This document shows, one piece after another, positions 10,948 through 22,619 of a DNA stretch of 64,000 bases (its first letter is position 1; the number at the start of each line of letters is the position of its first letter). Under the pieces are notes generated by a model. The model saw only the letters and a list, made by a program, of their open reading frames with translations. It was not told the DNA's origin and searched no databases. Source of the stretch: Nymphaea colorata (lineage: Eukaryota > Streptophyta > Magnoliopsida > Nymphaeales > Nymphaeaceae); contig NC_045139.1 of assembly GCF_008831285.2 (NCBI RefSeq), positions 19,672,892 to 19,736,891 on the forward strand. The letters run 5' to 3'. Both the position numbers and the translations under genes were made by a program.

Positions 10948-12016
10948 TTTACTACAATGATAACAAAGAAGAAGTTAAAGACCCTACTAAACTTTCTGAC
11001 AAGATAAACAAAGTAATGAAGGTAGCATCAATACACATATAATTTTGACACCCATACAACAAGCTCTTAGTATTTGGTTCTACGGTGGTCAGAGGAGTTT
11101 GCCGTTATACACCGTTTAACAATTCAAAGCAAAATATGAAAACATATGAAAAATGCAATTATTCATAGTAAATGATAATTTTAACCTTTAGTAGAACGAT
11201 AGATAAAACAACCCAAAAACTTGAATCGTTAGTTAATTTCAACACAATATGTATGTTTTTACTAGCTGGTGTGCATAACCTATGACAAATTCAAGAACAT
11301 GCAGAGTAGTACATTCATGAAGTTACCAGCCATAATGATTTGCAAAGTACATAAACCCAAATCATAGCAAAGTACAAATTTTTCTGTTGGTCAATTTTGT
11401 TTTAAACCAATACACTTTTTGCTAGCAAAAATTGTTTCATCTCTTGAAATAAAGGTAGTTCTGAGTAAAATTATGCTACTCTTTTTTACCTGCATTTTTC
11501 ATTTCTCTTCCAACGAAAGTTTCTTGCAGCGATTTTTTTCCTTCTTGCTTAGAGTTTTTCTAACTTTTAAACACATCCCAATATACAGCCTAAGATGTGC
11601 CACTACCGAGTGACCATTTGGAAAGGCTTTCCCCATTCTATTGCCTAAACTTTTGTTTAGCATTGCACTAAAGTGTTGGTTGTCATCCTCAATTTAAAAG
11701 AGAAAATGGGAAAGCTTTTCGCATGCTCTATCATACTCACTAGGGATAACTTTCATTTACTTCAAAATATTGGGCACTTCAGTTTATCTAATAACAATGC
11801 ATGGTGAGGCCATGATTGACCGCCCCTTGCTGTTTTGGGAGAATGCGTGGTATATTTCTAATATGTGCCATTAAAATCCATCACAAAAGGTGCATTTGTG
11901 ACACCCAGTTGTCTAACCATAGTTTTCACAATGAAATGCATATTTTGCAACAGTTTTTAGTAACATAAAATAAAAAAATAAACATCCAACTACAAAGGTA
12001 GCTGGTTTATTTCGAT

Positions 12017-12020
<4 letters not shown>

Positions 12021-12055
<35 letters not shown>
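12021..12055 (+). repeat. (AT)n microsatellite
   Basis: About 17 AT units. Confidence 0.95.
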
Positions 12056-12058
<3 letters not shown>

Positions 12059-12137
12059 ATTTCATGAATTCATCATCATGTAATATAGTTGTACCTCCAG
12101 CTCCATCTACATCTTCTTCATTGTTCATCCTTTTGAC
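12056..12137 (-). pseudogene. Possible exon start (MNNEEDVDGAGGTT...) after a splice-acceptor-like site
   Basis: Reading the - strand, TTTTATTGTTAG precedes GTCAAAAGG and ATG at 12126-12128, followed by an acidic coding-like run of about 24 codons (MNNEEDVDGAGGTTILHDDE). The frame then runs into the (AT)n array, which gives a meaningless YIYIYI tail. I cannot assign it. Confidence 0.22.
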
Positions 12138-12612
12138 CTAACAATAAAAGATAAAGTTTATAAACAAAATGGCTAAATTATCAATAAACAAGTTTCTAAA
12201 TTTTGGCAAACTTATTATTTTAGGTCTAATATAAACATTTATGTTAATGGCTTGGATATTATATGTTTTACATATATTTAGTAACTATTTTGGGACGTTT
12301 GGTGTAGGTGAACTTACTTTAAACAATAAAATGATACCATTGTTGTAGTCTCCCTTCTATTTTTGTTGTTAAAAATTGGTTCTTTACCTACATTGTTGAA
12401 CCAAGTTTCTCCTCAAGATGCATTGATCTTGGAGCTGCAACAATGTTTAGAGTTATTAATCTAGACTATAGATTCAAAGTGATTGCGACAGCTTCTCTCT
12501 CCTAGGCTTTCTATCGGCGCATGTGCAGACATTGTTGGGTGAGCATAAGCTTCCTTAATGGGGAAGGGGAGAGGCACTAATGTAGAGGGATCAAGCAAGC
12601 CATAGATGAATA

Positions 12613-13850
12613 TTGATAAAAGGTGGTGTTCCCTCCATTGGGTGGTGTAGAAGTGGTAGGTTGAGCTTCTGGCCAGTCCTCAAATGGGGGAATGATCTCA
12701 AGGGAGAAAATCTATCATGGGCTGCCCTTGCCTCCAATGATAAAATAGTCTTTCCCAAGAGGATGAGCGTCTCATGGTGGAGGAGTTTGTCGGCTGGATG
12801 AGGATAATAATCCCAGATGAAAAATATGAGTAGATGAAGAGGCTTTTTTTATGGTCGGCAATTGCATGCATTTTGGGGCTGAAGGGAAAAGCAAGAATAA
12901 CTATGCTGAAGTTCTTAGGAAACTTATAGCGATGTGGGAAAGGTGATCCCTAACCAATTTACAGTTCTGGGCAAGGGCAACTTCTTGGTGAGAGTTTGAT
13001 TAGAGGCTAAACTGTCTCAACTCCTCAAGACAAAGGTCTCGCTTATGGAATGAAGATCTTTCATTGTAGAAAGATGGGTTCCTGGAAATCCCTTATCCTT
13101 TGCACTGTGCTTGAGCATGCTTCTTTGGGTAAGATTTCTAGAGTTAAACCAAAGTTTTGAAACATAAAGTGTTTTGAAGAGTTGCTGCTAGCCTGCAAGG
13201 TGTGCTTGTTGATATCAATCCTCCTACAAAAAGCTCAAGAACAAGGGTTTTGCTTGGATTTGTATTGAAGCTCCTTTCAAAGCCAAGCTTTGTCTTGAGA
13301 TGGACCTGGTTGTGGGGAAAAACCAAATTCTTTCCTAAGTAGTTGTCTATGGGAGCTGTCATAGATTTTGCAGGCAGTGTGAATTCAATTTCAACCTACA
13401 AGAGTTGTGCCCCCTCCATGTCCCTATTATACATGGCTCGAAGAAGAAGCTTCCACCAAAAGGGATGAGCAAAGAGGGACGGACCTTGCCTAACCCCCAA
13501 AAACCGGATCACCGCCCAGCTAAAACCTCCAACAAATTTGGGGCACTGAAGAAGGGATGTTCTTCAGTTGAGGGCATGGTAGGGAAAAGTGCTTCATCAA
13601 ACTCGCATCCTGTGGGATCGGCAAATGCCTATGAGGTCCCTAGAGAGCAGGACACCAAATTACCTAAAAAAGAGAGTAAAGATGATCGGCCCAAGGGATA
13701 CACCATTACTAGAAAGATTAATGATAAGTCATTGAACCCTTCCTCAGGCTGCATAGGTAAGGTGAGCCTAGAGGAGACCAATCCCCCTGATTTCTCCTTC
13801 AAGACAGATGATGTGGAGGAAACGTAGGAGCCCTTGGTGGCCAAAGATAA
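12613..13850 (+). pseudogene. LINE ORF1-like (nucleic-acid-binding protein) remnant
   Basis: Open pieces at 12613-12801 and 13405-13827 are joined by a frame-broken middle. Position directly before the endonuclease, a basic and proline-rich tail (13405-13827) and a W-rich start resemble ORF1 of plant L1 elements, which carries the RNA-binding chaperone. No intact CCHC knuckle is visible. The call rests mainly on position. Confidence 0.55.
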
Positions 13851-14132
13851 ACCAAAAGATGGAATGGCTCAAGACGGTAGAGGCAACTAATCAAAGAGCT
13901 AGAGTAGGGGTGGAGGGAGATTTTTTCAGGTAGCTAGTGGGTTTTCAGGGCACACACCTCTCTAGGAAATTCTTAATGATCAATATGATGCCTCCAATGG
14001 TAAGTGGCCCACCAAAAAAGAGAAAGTGCTTGAATGCCTCACCTGATTCGAAAGTGTCCTTCAACAACACGCAGTTTCCCCCTCCCCGTCCCTGGAGGAT
14101 CCTTCCAGAGGATCCTTGCACTTGTGCTCTAA

Positions 14133-14630
14133 ATGAATGTCATGTCATGGAATGTTAGAAACCTAGTTCGGGATATGACACACCATGATGTTCACTACCT
14201 CATTGTCTTTGAAAATTTATTGTTGGCCTTCTTTTTTTTATTCCATGCTTTTCGTTGATAAATTTTATTAGTGGAAATTTATTCTCTACTATCTGAATCG
14301 AAGAACCATACCTTGTAAAAGAAAATATTTCTTTACCTTATTTCCTTTTGGTCTACTTCAATGCTACAACTGGAAAAGATGATAAAACTAGTAGGTGGCC
14401 TCTTTTTTGTGTCATGTGAGTCATTCAATTCCTTCTTTTTCAACTATCGGTTGAGCATCTTTCACAACCAAGAGAGACTCTTTACTGGGTCTAACAACAA
14501 GATTGAAGAAGCTCTCATTTTTTGTAGGTTGGATTGGTACATTTTCAGTTCCTGTGTGAGGAATTGTTTGGAAACAACAGTGGCCTTACAATCCTTCCTC
14601 ATGCTACATCAGACCATAGCCCCTTGATCC
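14133..14630 (+). pseudogene. LINE endonuclease domain remnant
   Basis: The start MNVMSWNVRNL at 14133 is the typical first strand of the L1 endonuclease (exonuclease-endonuclease-phosphatase fold). The C-terminal active-site run SDHSPL is at 14608-14625, after an RLDW region (14529-14540). The middle is shortened and frameshifted: the distance between the two motifs is about 480 bp where about 650 bp is usual. The enzyme nicks target DNA to prime reverse transcription; this copy is dead. Confidence 0.85.
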
Positions 14631-14845
14631 TTCGCATGTGTACCCAAGAGCTTGATCGGGGAGGGTATATGATCTTTAGATAATACAAATGCTGGTTAGA
14701 GCAATAGTGCTGCAAAGAGATAGTTGGTCAGACTTGGGGTGAGACTTTAGTCGTCTGCCCCATGATCCAGCTTGCGAGCAAACTAAAAGCCACGAGTAGG
14801 ACTCTGGCCAAATGGCACCTAATGTAAATCAAGAAAGGTAACCTT

Positions 14846-14876
14846 TGGGGGGAGGGGGGGAGGGGAGGGGAAGGGA
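14846..14876 (+). other. G-run with quadruplex-forming potential
   Basis: Five runs of three or more G separated by single A or AA fill about 30 bp inside the LINE relic. This meets the usual pattern for a four-stranded G structure. It probably arose by slippage. Confidence 0.6.
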
Positions 14877-15379
14877 ATCAGCAGGATGCACCAGATCCAA
14901 GTAGAGGGAGGTCTATATGATGAGCATAGGGAGATATTGTTTCGTCTGAAGCTCTAACCTTTAGGAGGATGAGATTAAATGGTTAATCTTTAGGAGGATG
15001 AGAGTAAATGGAGGTTGAGATCCTATGTCCGCTGGATCGAGGAGGGAGATAGGAACACACCCTTTTTTTAAGTGATTGGCTAGGGTCACAAGGTGAAGAA
15101 CTACATTTCGGAGCTTGAGGTGGATGGTGCCCCATTTCTGACCAAGAAGAAATCTTGCAAGCTTGCAATAACTCCTTCCGATCACCCCTGAGGATAGTAG
15201 AAGGAGATGGAACGCTCCCCCAGTTCTCTATAGATGGTTCTTTAGTCTCAATTGATGAGAACTCCTCCTTCTCGCTCCCATTTTGGATGAAGAAATCCAT
15301 GAGGCAGTTTTCTCTTTTGATAGGAGGCTTAATAGTGGATGGTTTCTCAGCTTCTTTTTACCAACATATTGGGAGATAG

Positions 15380-16640
15380 TAGGGCATAACATTGGCAAAG
15401 TGATTAAAGATTTCTTTTGTACGAGGAAAATTGGTGAAGAAAATTAACATGAACCTTATTATCTTCATTCCCAAGATTGAAGGGGCCTAAGACTTTCAAT
15501 GACTTTTGACCAATCTCTCTCTCTATTGCACCCTCAAGTTCATTACCATGATCATAGGCATGGCTACTTGCATGAAGAAAATCCTTACCCACATTATCTC
15601 ATCCATGGAAGTTGCTTTCCTCCGAGTTCACTCCATTTATGAAAATGTAATTATGTTCATGAGATTGTGCACAGCATGCAATCTTCTAACATAAGAGCAG
15701 TATGCCTAAAAGTGATTTATGCAAGGTTTATGATAGTGTTAATTGGGGTTTTCTACTCTAGGACCTGATTTTCCTTGGATTGCTAGGTGGACCATATCAT
15801 CTGATATGCCTCTACTGCTTTTGCCTCTGTTTTGATCAATAAGAGAATTGGTGCTTTCTTTGACTTGAAGAAAGGCCATCACCAAGGAGACCCGCTTTTC
15901 TCCCTATCTATTCATTGTGGCTATGTAAATGGCATCCAGATACATAACTAATATGCTGCAACAAAAGAAGACCATCATCCCTTGGTTTCTTTGAGGGGCC
16001 GATGCCTAGGTATGCTCTCGTTCGCTAACACTTGCATTCCTCCATATAGGAAATTGCATCTTTTCTTGATTATTTATGCCTTCATGTGAGGTTTTGAATA
16101 AATCGACTCAAGTCCATTATTATCACACTTCATCTTGAGGAGGCTCAAATCAAGAGAATCACGTCGGTGTTAGAGTGTTAGGTCGAAGCCCTTCGCATCC
16201 AGTACCTTGGGCTACCGCTATTTCATGGCAACCTTAGTCTTAAAGGTGTGAGGATCTCATGTTCAAAATTCACAAATACATAGCCAATTGAAAATCCAAG
16301 ATTTTGTCATATTAGGCAGATTATCTCATCAAGCATGTTTTGGTTAGCCTAGTGATATTTTGAATTTTGATCTTTTAGCTACTAGGTCCTGTTATAAAGA
16401 ATATTGTTTCAGTCATGGCTATATTTTGATTGGGGAACCTAAATGATAGTAGAGATGTTGACTTGATTGCTTGGTCCACTTTGTGTAGGCCCCATTTAGA
16501 GGATGGCATGGGTCTTATAAACCCTCAGATTATGAGGAGAGTTGCTTTGGCCTGGTTAGCTTTGCAAGTGTGCAAAGATCGTAAACAATGGATCGGCTTT
16601 GTCAATCTTAACTATTTGTATTCTCACTCTCTATAGTCTA
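15380..16640 (+). pseudogene. LINE reverse transcriptase remnant
   Basis: Recognisable pieces in order are IPKIEGA (about 15465), the finger region around TNLSLYCTLKFITMI (15508-15555), KVYDSVNW (15723-15746), and KGHHQGDPLF (15871-15900), followed by a thumb/connection part with WSTLCRPHLEDGMGLINP (16470-16525). Each corresponds to a conserved block of plant L1 reverse transcriptases. The catalytic F/YADD is not legible. Several frameshifts and stops lie between blocks. Confidence 0.88.
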
Positions 16641-17089
16641 TTAAATCCATTAAAAGCTCCTCATGATTCATGAAAGACACTTCAGATGGTTTGAATCCAA
16701 TCCAAAGTTACACAATAGAGGGTTGGAGAAGATTCTATCAACTTTTGGGTTGATAAATGTGACCCCAATTTTTCTCAGGAACTAGGTAAATGGTTAAGAG
16801 TACACTTATCTACATAAATTGTTCAATTACTCTGTTCATGACATTATGAAGCCCTAACCAGCTTGCACGAATGGATTTTAGGCTTCCTCAATAGTGTTCA
16901 AATCACATTATCAACTTCTGCCAACCACCCAAACCAGCTCCTTTTCTAAGGCATTTTGGCTGACAAGTGAAAAAACTTTTAAGAAATTGAAGCCAAAAGG
17001 GATAGAAGAGGAGTGATGGTCACAACGGATCTGCACTAAGGATTCCCCTCCTCTCTGTGGTAAGGTTCTGCTATATAACTAATCATGGG

Positions 17090-17600
17090 AGGCTTTCCAC
17101 TTAAGACCGCTAAGCAGGTGCCCTCTTAGCCTCAAATGTGAGAAAAATGCTCAACACCTCCTCTTCCATTGTCATTGAACAATCAAAGTAGAGAAGTTTA
17201 TCTCTACAAAGTTCGATAGAAAGTGAATCTCTCACCAAAGCATCATCGTGGAACTCAAGTGGTGATTTTCCACTAGTTTCAAATGCAAGTGGATGATGCG
17301 ATGTTAGAGAATGAGCTTCCATGTCGTCATTTGGAAGCTTTGGATGGCAAGAAATGCCTACTTGCATGGCTTAGAGTCCAACCCCACCAAGAATCTTGTT
17401 GAGGGCATTTGGAAGACATGTGGAGGGCTTCATGCTCAGATTGAAGAAAAACACCAGTGAGAGGGCAGAGACAGGTTGTGTGGTTGACAATTGGCCTACT
17501 ATGATGGACAAAGGCCTTTGCATCCAATTGGTGATAGGTCGCAAGAATTCCAGCAAGGCTGTGGTCTATGGCCTCTAACAAGGCATTAGTAGTATCATCA
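17090..17600 (+). pseudogene. LINE C-terminal zinc-finger/RNase H-side remnant
   Basis: LKCEKNAQHLLFHCH at about 17130-17175 matches the reverse-transcriptase-associated zinc finger (C-x-x...H-x3-F-x-H-C). It is followed by VIWKLWMARNAYLHGL at about 17325-17375, the usual next conserved block. A following RNase H could be present up to about 17900 but I cannot name its catalytic residues. Confidence 0.7.
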
Positions 17601-17925
17601 AGTTTGAGGTGCAGTCTTTTGAGTAGCGAGGCATTGCTGATGAATCCAATGTGCTTGCAAATATTTTACTAGCGTTTGCGGATTTTCTTGATATGAACTT
17701 TTTATTGGTTGCCACCAACAAAATTTGGCTACATTGACTTTGAAGATTTCTGAAAGGTAGAGTGGTCCATAATGGCCCCTTTCCCTCCATCTCTAAGTTG
17801 TTGTCGAGATGTTCCATTCTTCAAACTAACCCAAGTTTTGAAACTGTTGCTATGCTGTCTAGCATGTAAAGCTTCTTGTTGATGTATAGCAACTTTTGTA
17901 ATTTTGTTCAAATAAAATGGTCTGA

Positions 17926-20900
17926 GGCGTAACCTCCACCATGGTTTGATTTAGAATTGAATGACTAAGAAGGAATAGACTTGTCTTGGACAATATAACT
18001 TCACAATCTTAAAAAAATTGCTTTTTGTTCTTTTACTTTGGATTTATATAGATTGGTGAGCAATAGAATCATGTGCTTATAGAAATAGAAATGTACTCAC
18101 AAGATAAAATATAGAGAACAAGAAGAGGCAAACAATCCAAAAGATATCAAACAAAAGGGTGTCATATATGAAAGAAAAGTATTTCTCACTCAAGTCAAAC
18201 TTTTTTTTATCATTGCAACATAAATATGTGGACTCAATCATATGACTGAAGTTAATATATAACCTAGAAGGCTACCATACAAATTTAATTTGAATATACT
18301 CTTTAATGAGCCTATTGATTTATATAACGCCCATGATACTTGATTTATGTTGATGAGCAGACATTTTGACGAGATTGAGTGCATTGCTGTTGACAAGCAT
18401 CCATGTAACATATTTACTTTCTCTAGTGGAAGCAACTATATCATTCTTAAGGTAAAGGGAAAAAAATGAGGAAACATGCTCGGAAAGCAAAATCATGAAG
18501 TGAAATTATGTTAGATCAAGGCATGGAGTTAATTAATATACAATCATGGATCTAGAACATTGAGGTTTGATTATCTTGGCATCAATACCCTTCTTTTGTG
18601 ATACAAAAAAGTTATCATTCAATACCACCAGGTCAAGGAAAGAAATGTTATTGTTGTATAGTGTGCATAGATATTCATAATTAGTATATGCAGGCTTTCC
18701 CCATGTTAGAGGCCCAGTTGAACTTGCAATGGCCAACTTTCCACAAGAAGATGCATTGGTGTATTTTCTTATTATATTGTGAAGTTAAATATTGTACAAG
18801 AGTTTGTTTTTTATACGAGCTCCATGATCACATTGTATGTAATGATTTAGCAATATAGCTAGATAGAAATATAAAAGTTATAAAATAAATCAGCATACAA
18901 AAGAAAGTAGTTGCTTCAACAATCAGACATTGGCATGATATTGAATATGTGAAAAATTGAAAAACGTCATGTTTTCATATTTAAGGTTTCAAAATGTAAC
19001 CTATAGTAACTTTGTAGAAAACATAACAATGCATTTAAGTTAACCATTTGTTTTCAAACCCAGACAACATTTCCCACCTTTTTTTCAGGTGAAGGAAAAG
19101 TTCAATTAGGAAAAGTATTCATTAAATGCTTCTAGATAAACTCCAATTTTATCTCGAAATATTTGTTAAAATTCCATGACCATTCTACTAAAACATGAAA
19201 CCATTGTTGAACTAAGTTAAATATTCAACATGCTCAAAGGAATCTAAAGATTCATGCAAAACTAATATTCACACAAATTATAATTATATTTTAATATCAA
19301 AGTTGATGAGATCATCGATATTCAACCAATTCTAGTAAACAAGAATGAGAATTTGACTACATGAATGTAAATGTGTATTTCAACAAATGTATCAAGTTAC
19401 ACAGCTTAGATATACCGCTAAGTACTTGCATGCATAGATACATGTGCAAAATGAGGTGAAAGACAGTGCAGCCCCTCCAAAACACCAAACTGAAAGGCGA
19501 TGAACTTCTAGCAAACAATAATGTCATCATAAAAACACAAAAATCTAATGGCCTTTTGTAAATTAGATCACATTGTCATTTTCTAATGTGGCTACAAAAG
19601 CAAGAATTAAAAGTAATTACTCTAAAAATTATATCAAGTACAAAATTCCATCAATAAGGAACAATCAAGATCTAAACTTCACACCTATATGTCTATATCA
19701 ATGGCACAAAACTACCTACCATAGACATTTTATTGAAAAAAAAAATTCACATATACTTTTTACTTATTTTTCTTCTAACTCAAAGATGTTAACGAAGTGA
19801 CCTCTACTCATCACATTACTATTATAGTAACTAAACTGACCATTCTAGTCAAACTCCTATTTCCTCAATTATGTAGTCAAATGGTTAAAAATTTGATTGC
19901 ATGTGATGTAGTTCACTTGCAATCAATTGGAAAAATATTACAATTATAACTCGATGAGCAACTCACTTGCAAATCAAAAATTGACACGATGGAAGAACAC
20001 AATCGATTAACAAGATTAGTGAATATCATCATTGCAAGGTGTGGTCCACCTCAAAGCTCAAAATATGCTTGTAGAAAGATGTCTACTCACATACACAACC
20101 TAATATAGAAAAAATAGTGAGGAAGAGAGAGAGAGAGAGAGAGAGAGGAATGTTTAGACTGTATACACTCATTATAAATATATTGTACGACTATAAGGTT
20201 TTAAACTACATCATGCTATAGTGAACAAGTGTAAATCGAGTCAAGAGGGCTTGTTGCCTAGTTCACTCAAAATTTAGTTAGAACCCATGAAGTGTATAGT
20301 GAGAAAAACTGAAATGCCTAGAAATCAAGAAAATACAAGGAAGATAGACAATTATGAGAGAAGATGACAAATATACATGAAAAGCTAAACATGGATGAGA
20401 AAAATGTAATTCAAATGACGCGTCAAGAGTAACTACAATAGTGATAATGCTTGTAAAAAGGTGGGTATGTATTCAAGCTAGCAAAAACACCACAACCTTC
20501 AATCGTAAGTGCAGTTCAATAGAGAACAACACATGTCACATTGATGCATAAATAATCTCACATCAAACATAAGGGACCAAAACCATCAGTTAAGCAACCA
20601 TAAGTAGTTTAGACTAGAATACCAATGATGGAAAAAATAATAAACAATATTTTACATTCAAAAGTAAATTGAGAATCACTGGGCATACAAATATGCACTG
20701 TAAATCATCATTACAAACTAACTATTACTGCAATGGGTAGGATCACAAGATACCACCCAAGCATATTGCACTGCAGACTAGCATCAATGGCTTGATTCCA
20801 AGTAAAAGGTAAATAAATATCTCTAGGATACTAGAGCCTCATAGGGAACACACATAGGAAAGATGGACATTCTAATCACACTTTGTGTTACGTTCGAGAT

Positions 20901-21290
20901 AATAAAACAAAATAATAAAGAAAGGATGTCTTGAATGTTTCCAACATACAATTGATAAAATCATATGACCAACTTGTTTGAGAAAGATTCATCTCTGTTA
21001 CAAGGATTAGGTTCTACTTGAATCATAACACCATCTTGTTTTAGCAAAAAATTGTCAATCATTATTTAAGTTGTTCTTTGAATCTTCTCCAAAGAATTTG
21101 GGATGAGGTAGTTAACAACATACCAACTCTTAGGATGTATTGTGCCCACATGGTTTCAGTTGAGGGCTTGTCACGATGACCATGTTTATGGTTGTGGTCC
21201 ACCATTGTAATTTAGCAACTTACGAAGGTCATGTATACCTCATTCATAATATTAAACTATAGCTCTAAGGTACATTACGAGTCAAACAAG
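17926..21290. other. AT-rich spacer, no gene recognised
   Basis: About 3.4 kb of AT-rich DNA. It contains a (GA)n array at 20124-20147 and an open - strand stretch at 18533-18736 (67 codons, MAIASSTGPLTWGKPAYTNY and on) that reads somewhat like protein but matches nothing I know. No transposon domain seen. Confidence 0.55.
20124..20147 (+). repeat. (GA)n microsatellite
   Basis: About 12 GA units in AT-rich spacer. Confidence 0.93.
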
Positions 21291-21299
21291 TCATGGATG

Positions 21300-21740
21300 T
21301 TGGCCATAAGTCCTCATATGGACTTGTTTGACATAATTATATATTTTTTTTTTGTCGGACCATTTTTCATTCATGGCTGAATGTACCATAGTCAAAGGAA
21401 TCTGACCTTTCTTTCTATATATAAAGGTAGTTCTTGAGAGATCATAGGCTATAGGATTGACATCCTCAGTCTTTGTGATGGACCGGCATTGGCGATCTAG
21501 AAACTGTGTCGAGTCTAGACTTTGTGGATATTTTTATTGTTTTAAGTGTAAGTGCCTTTGTGTTGGATCAAAATGGTGTCACTTAAAACAATGTTTTGAC
21601 TTTTTATTGGCATATGATTTTCTTATGTTTTGGTCATTAGTCAAGTTTGCTTTGGGAGGGTAAGATATAATGTTTGCCTCTGTTATTATGTATATAAAAA
21701 AAATTGGTGTAAAAAGCTCGGATCCTGACAGTGCACATTT
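21300..21740 (+). repeat. Dispersed LTR-like repeat, copy 1
   Basis: It shares order and sequence blocks with 34775-35155: TTGTTTGACRWAATYA, CATTCATGGCTG, TAGGTAGTTCTTGAGAGAT, GACCTCAGTCTT, GATGGAYMGGCATTGGCR, CTGTGTCGR, and a TGGTGT end. Identity is about 70-75% by eye. Structure suggests the 3' part of a long terminal repeat of an old retrotransposon; coding sequence of such an element is not next to it. Confidence 0.75.
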
Positions 21741-21966
21741 GTTGGAAACCTGTGAGCTAGATTAGAAAGTGAAACTTTTTATTGCAAGATCCCAACACAT
21801 AAATTGATATTCTGTCAACCATGTTTTACAAAAGCTAAAGATTTTACCTTAAGCAGAAGCTAGTTTGATCATGCCAAATTTGTTCAAAATATTACTAGTA
21901 ATGGAACTCCACTGCAGGAAGTTCAAAAGGTGGTTGTAGAGAGGCCCCTGCATTTCTGCAGTGTGA

Positions 21967-22245
21967 TCATTTTAAGCAGCGATCATGTCTAACTTGCTGC
22001 TCGTCCATTCCGTTAGACGTAGCCTTTGCACAGGGGATGCAGAGGCGTTGACGATACAACTTCAAGAGCCTCTGAGCTTGAGAGCTAAGCCCCGTATGCA
22101 CTTCTCCAAGCAATGAAAGGAACACAGAAGCAAAAGCATGGACTTGAATCACAACTCGAATAAGCCCAACGAGGAAACGCAGTGAAACCTGTCCCAGGTT
22201 TTTTCCGAACAGAAATAGAGAGAAAGAGATTGAAGATGTCGAGAA
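21967..22245 (-). pseudogene. Unrecognised open frame of 92 codons without start
   Basis: The - strand frame is open from 22245 to the TGA at 21967-21969. It contains a hydrophobic stretch (GLIRVVIQVHAFASVFLSLL) and a basic end. The first Met is at codon 32. The base composition is less AT-rich than the flanks. It could be an exon or 5' leader exon of a gene whose other parts I cannot find, or chance. Confidence 0.25.
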
Positions 22246-22476
22246 TTAATTTCATGCCCTAAAAAATGGTTCTAAGCTTCCGTGCAAAGATTTCACGGCT
22301 TATATGGACCAAGAGGAACATTGAAAAGATCAAACCTGAGTATCATATCTAACTATTGGATAACCCTTCCCATCCAAACCAATCCAGCCATCGCGATGCC
22401 TTTGGGTGTGCCTTCTTTGTCCGCCATTGCTCATTGCCCTCACAGGAAAGAAAAAGGGTTCTTAGCAAATCGCAAG

Positions 22477-22478
<2 letters not shown>

Positions 22479-22516
<38 letters not shown>
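22479..22516 (+). repeat. (CT)n microsatellite
   Basis: About 18 CT units, followed by CTCGACCTCGATCTCAAACC and a CTAGCTCTCTTCTCGG run, a composition common in plant gene leaders. No coding exon follows, so no promoter is claimed. Confidence 0.95.
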
Positions 22517-22518
<2 letters not shown>

Positions 22519-22619
22519 GACCTCGATCTCAAACCCTAGCTCTCTTCTCGGTTAAATGTCCATTATGAAATGGGTGATGAATTATATCTGAGAGGGAAAC
22601 AAGGTTCCCGCAAAATGAA

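Larger units (their letters stand above)
9632..12479. other. AT-rich spacer between the Tat element and the LINE
   Basis: No transposon domain or gene is recognised. It holds an (AT)n array at 12021-12055 and two short stretches with coding-like character on the - strand (10763-10947 and 12056-12137), described separately. Confidence 0.6.
12480..17925 (+). mobile_element. L1-type LINE (non-LTR retrotransposon), strongly decayed
   Basis: Fragments of an ORF1-like protein, an apurinic-type endonuclease, a reverse transcriptase and a C-terminal zinc-finger region follow each other in the proper order and on one strand, in changing frames. The size, about 5.4 kb, fits a full-length plant L1. Left and right ends are approximate: the left is placed before the first ORF1-like stretch, the right at an AATAAAATGG near 17905-17920. 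No poly(A) tail or target duplication was found. Many stops and frameshifts show an old insertion. Confidence 0.85.
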
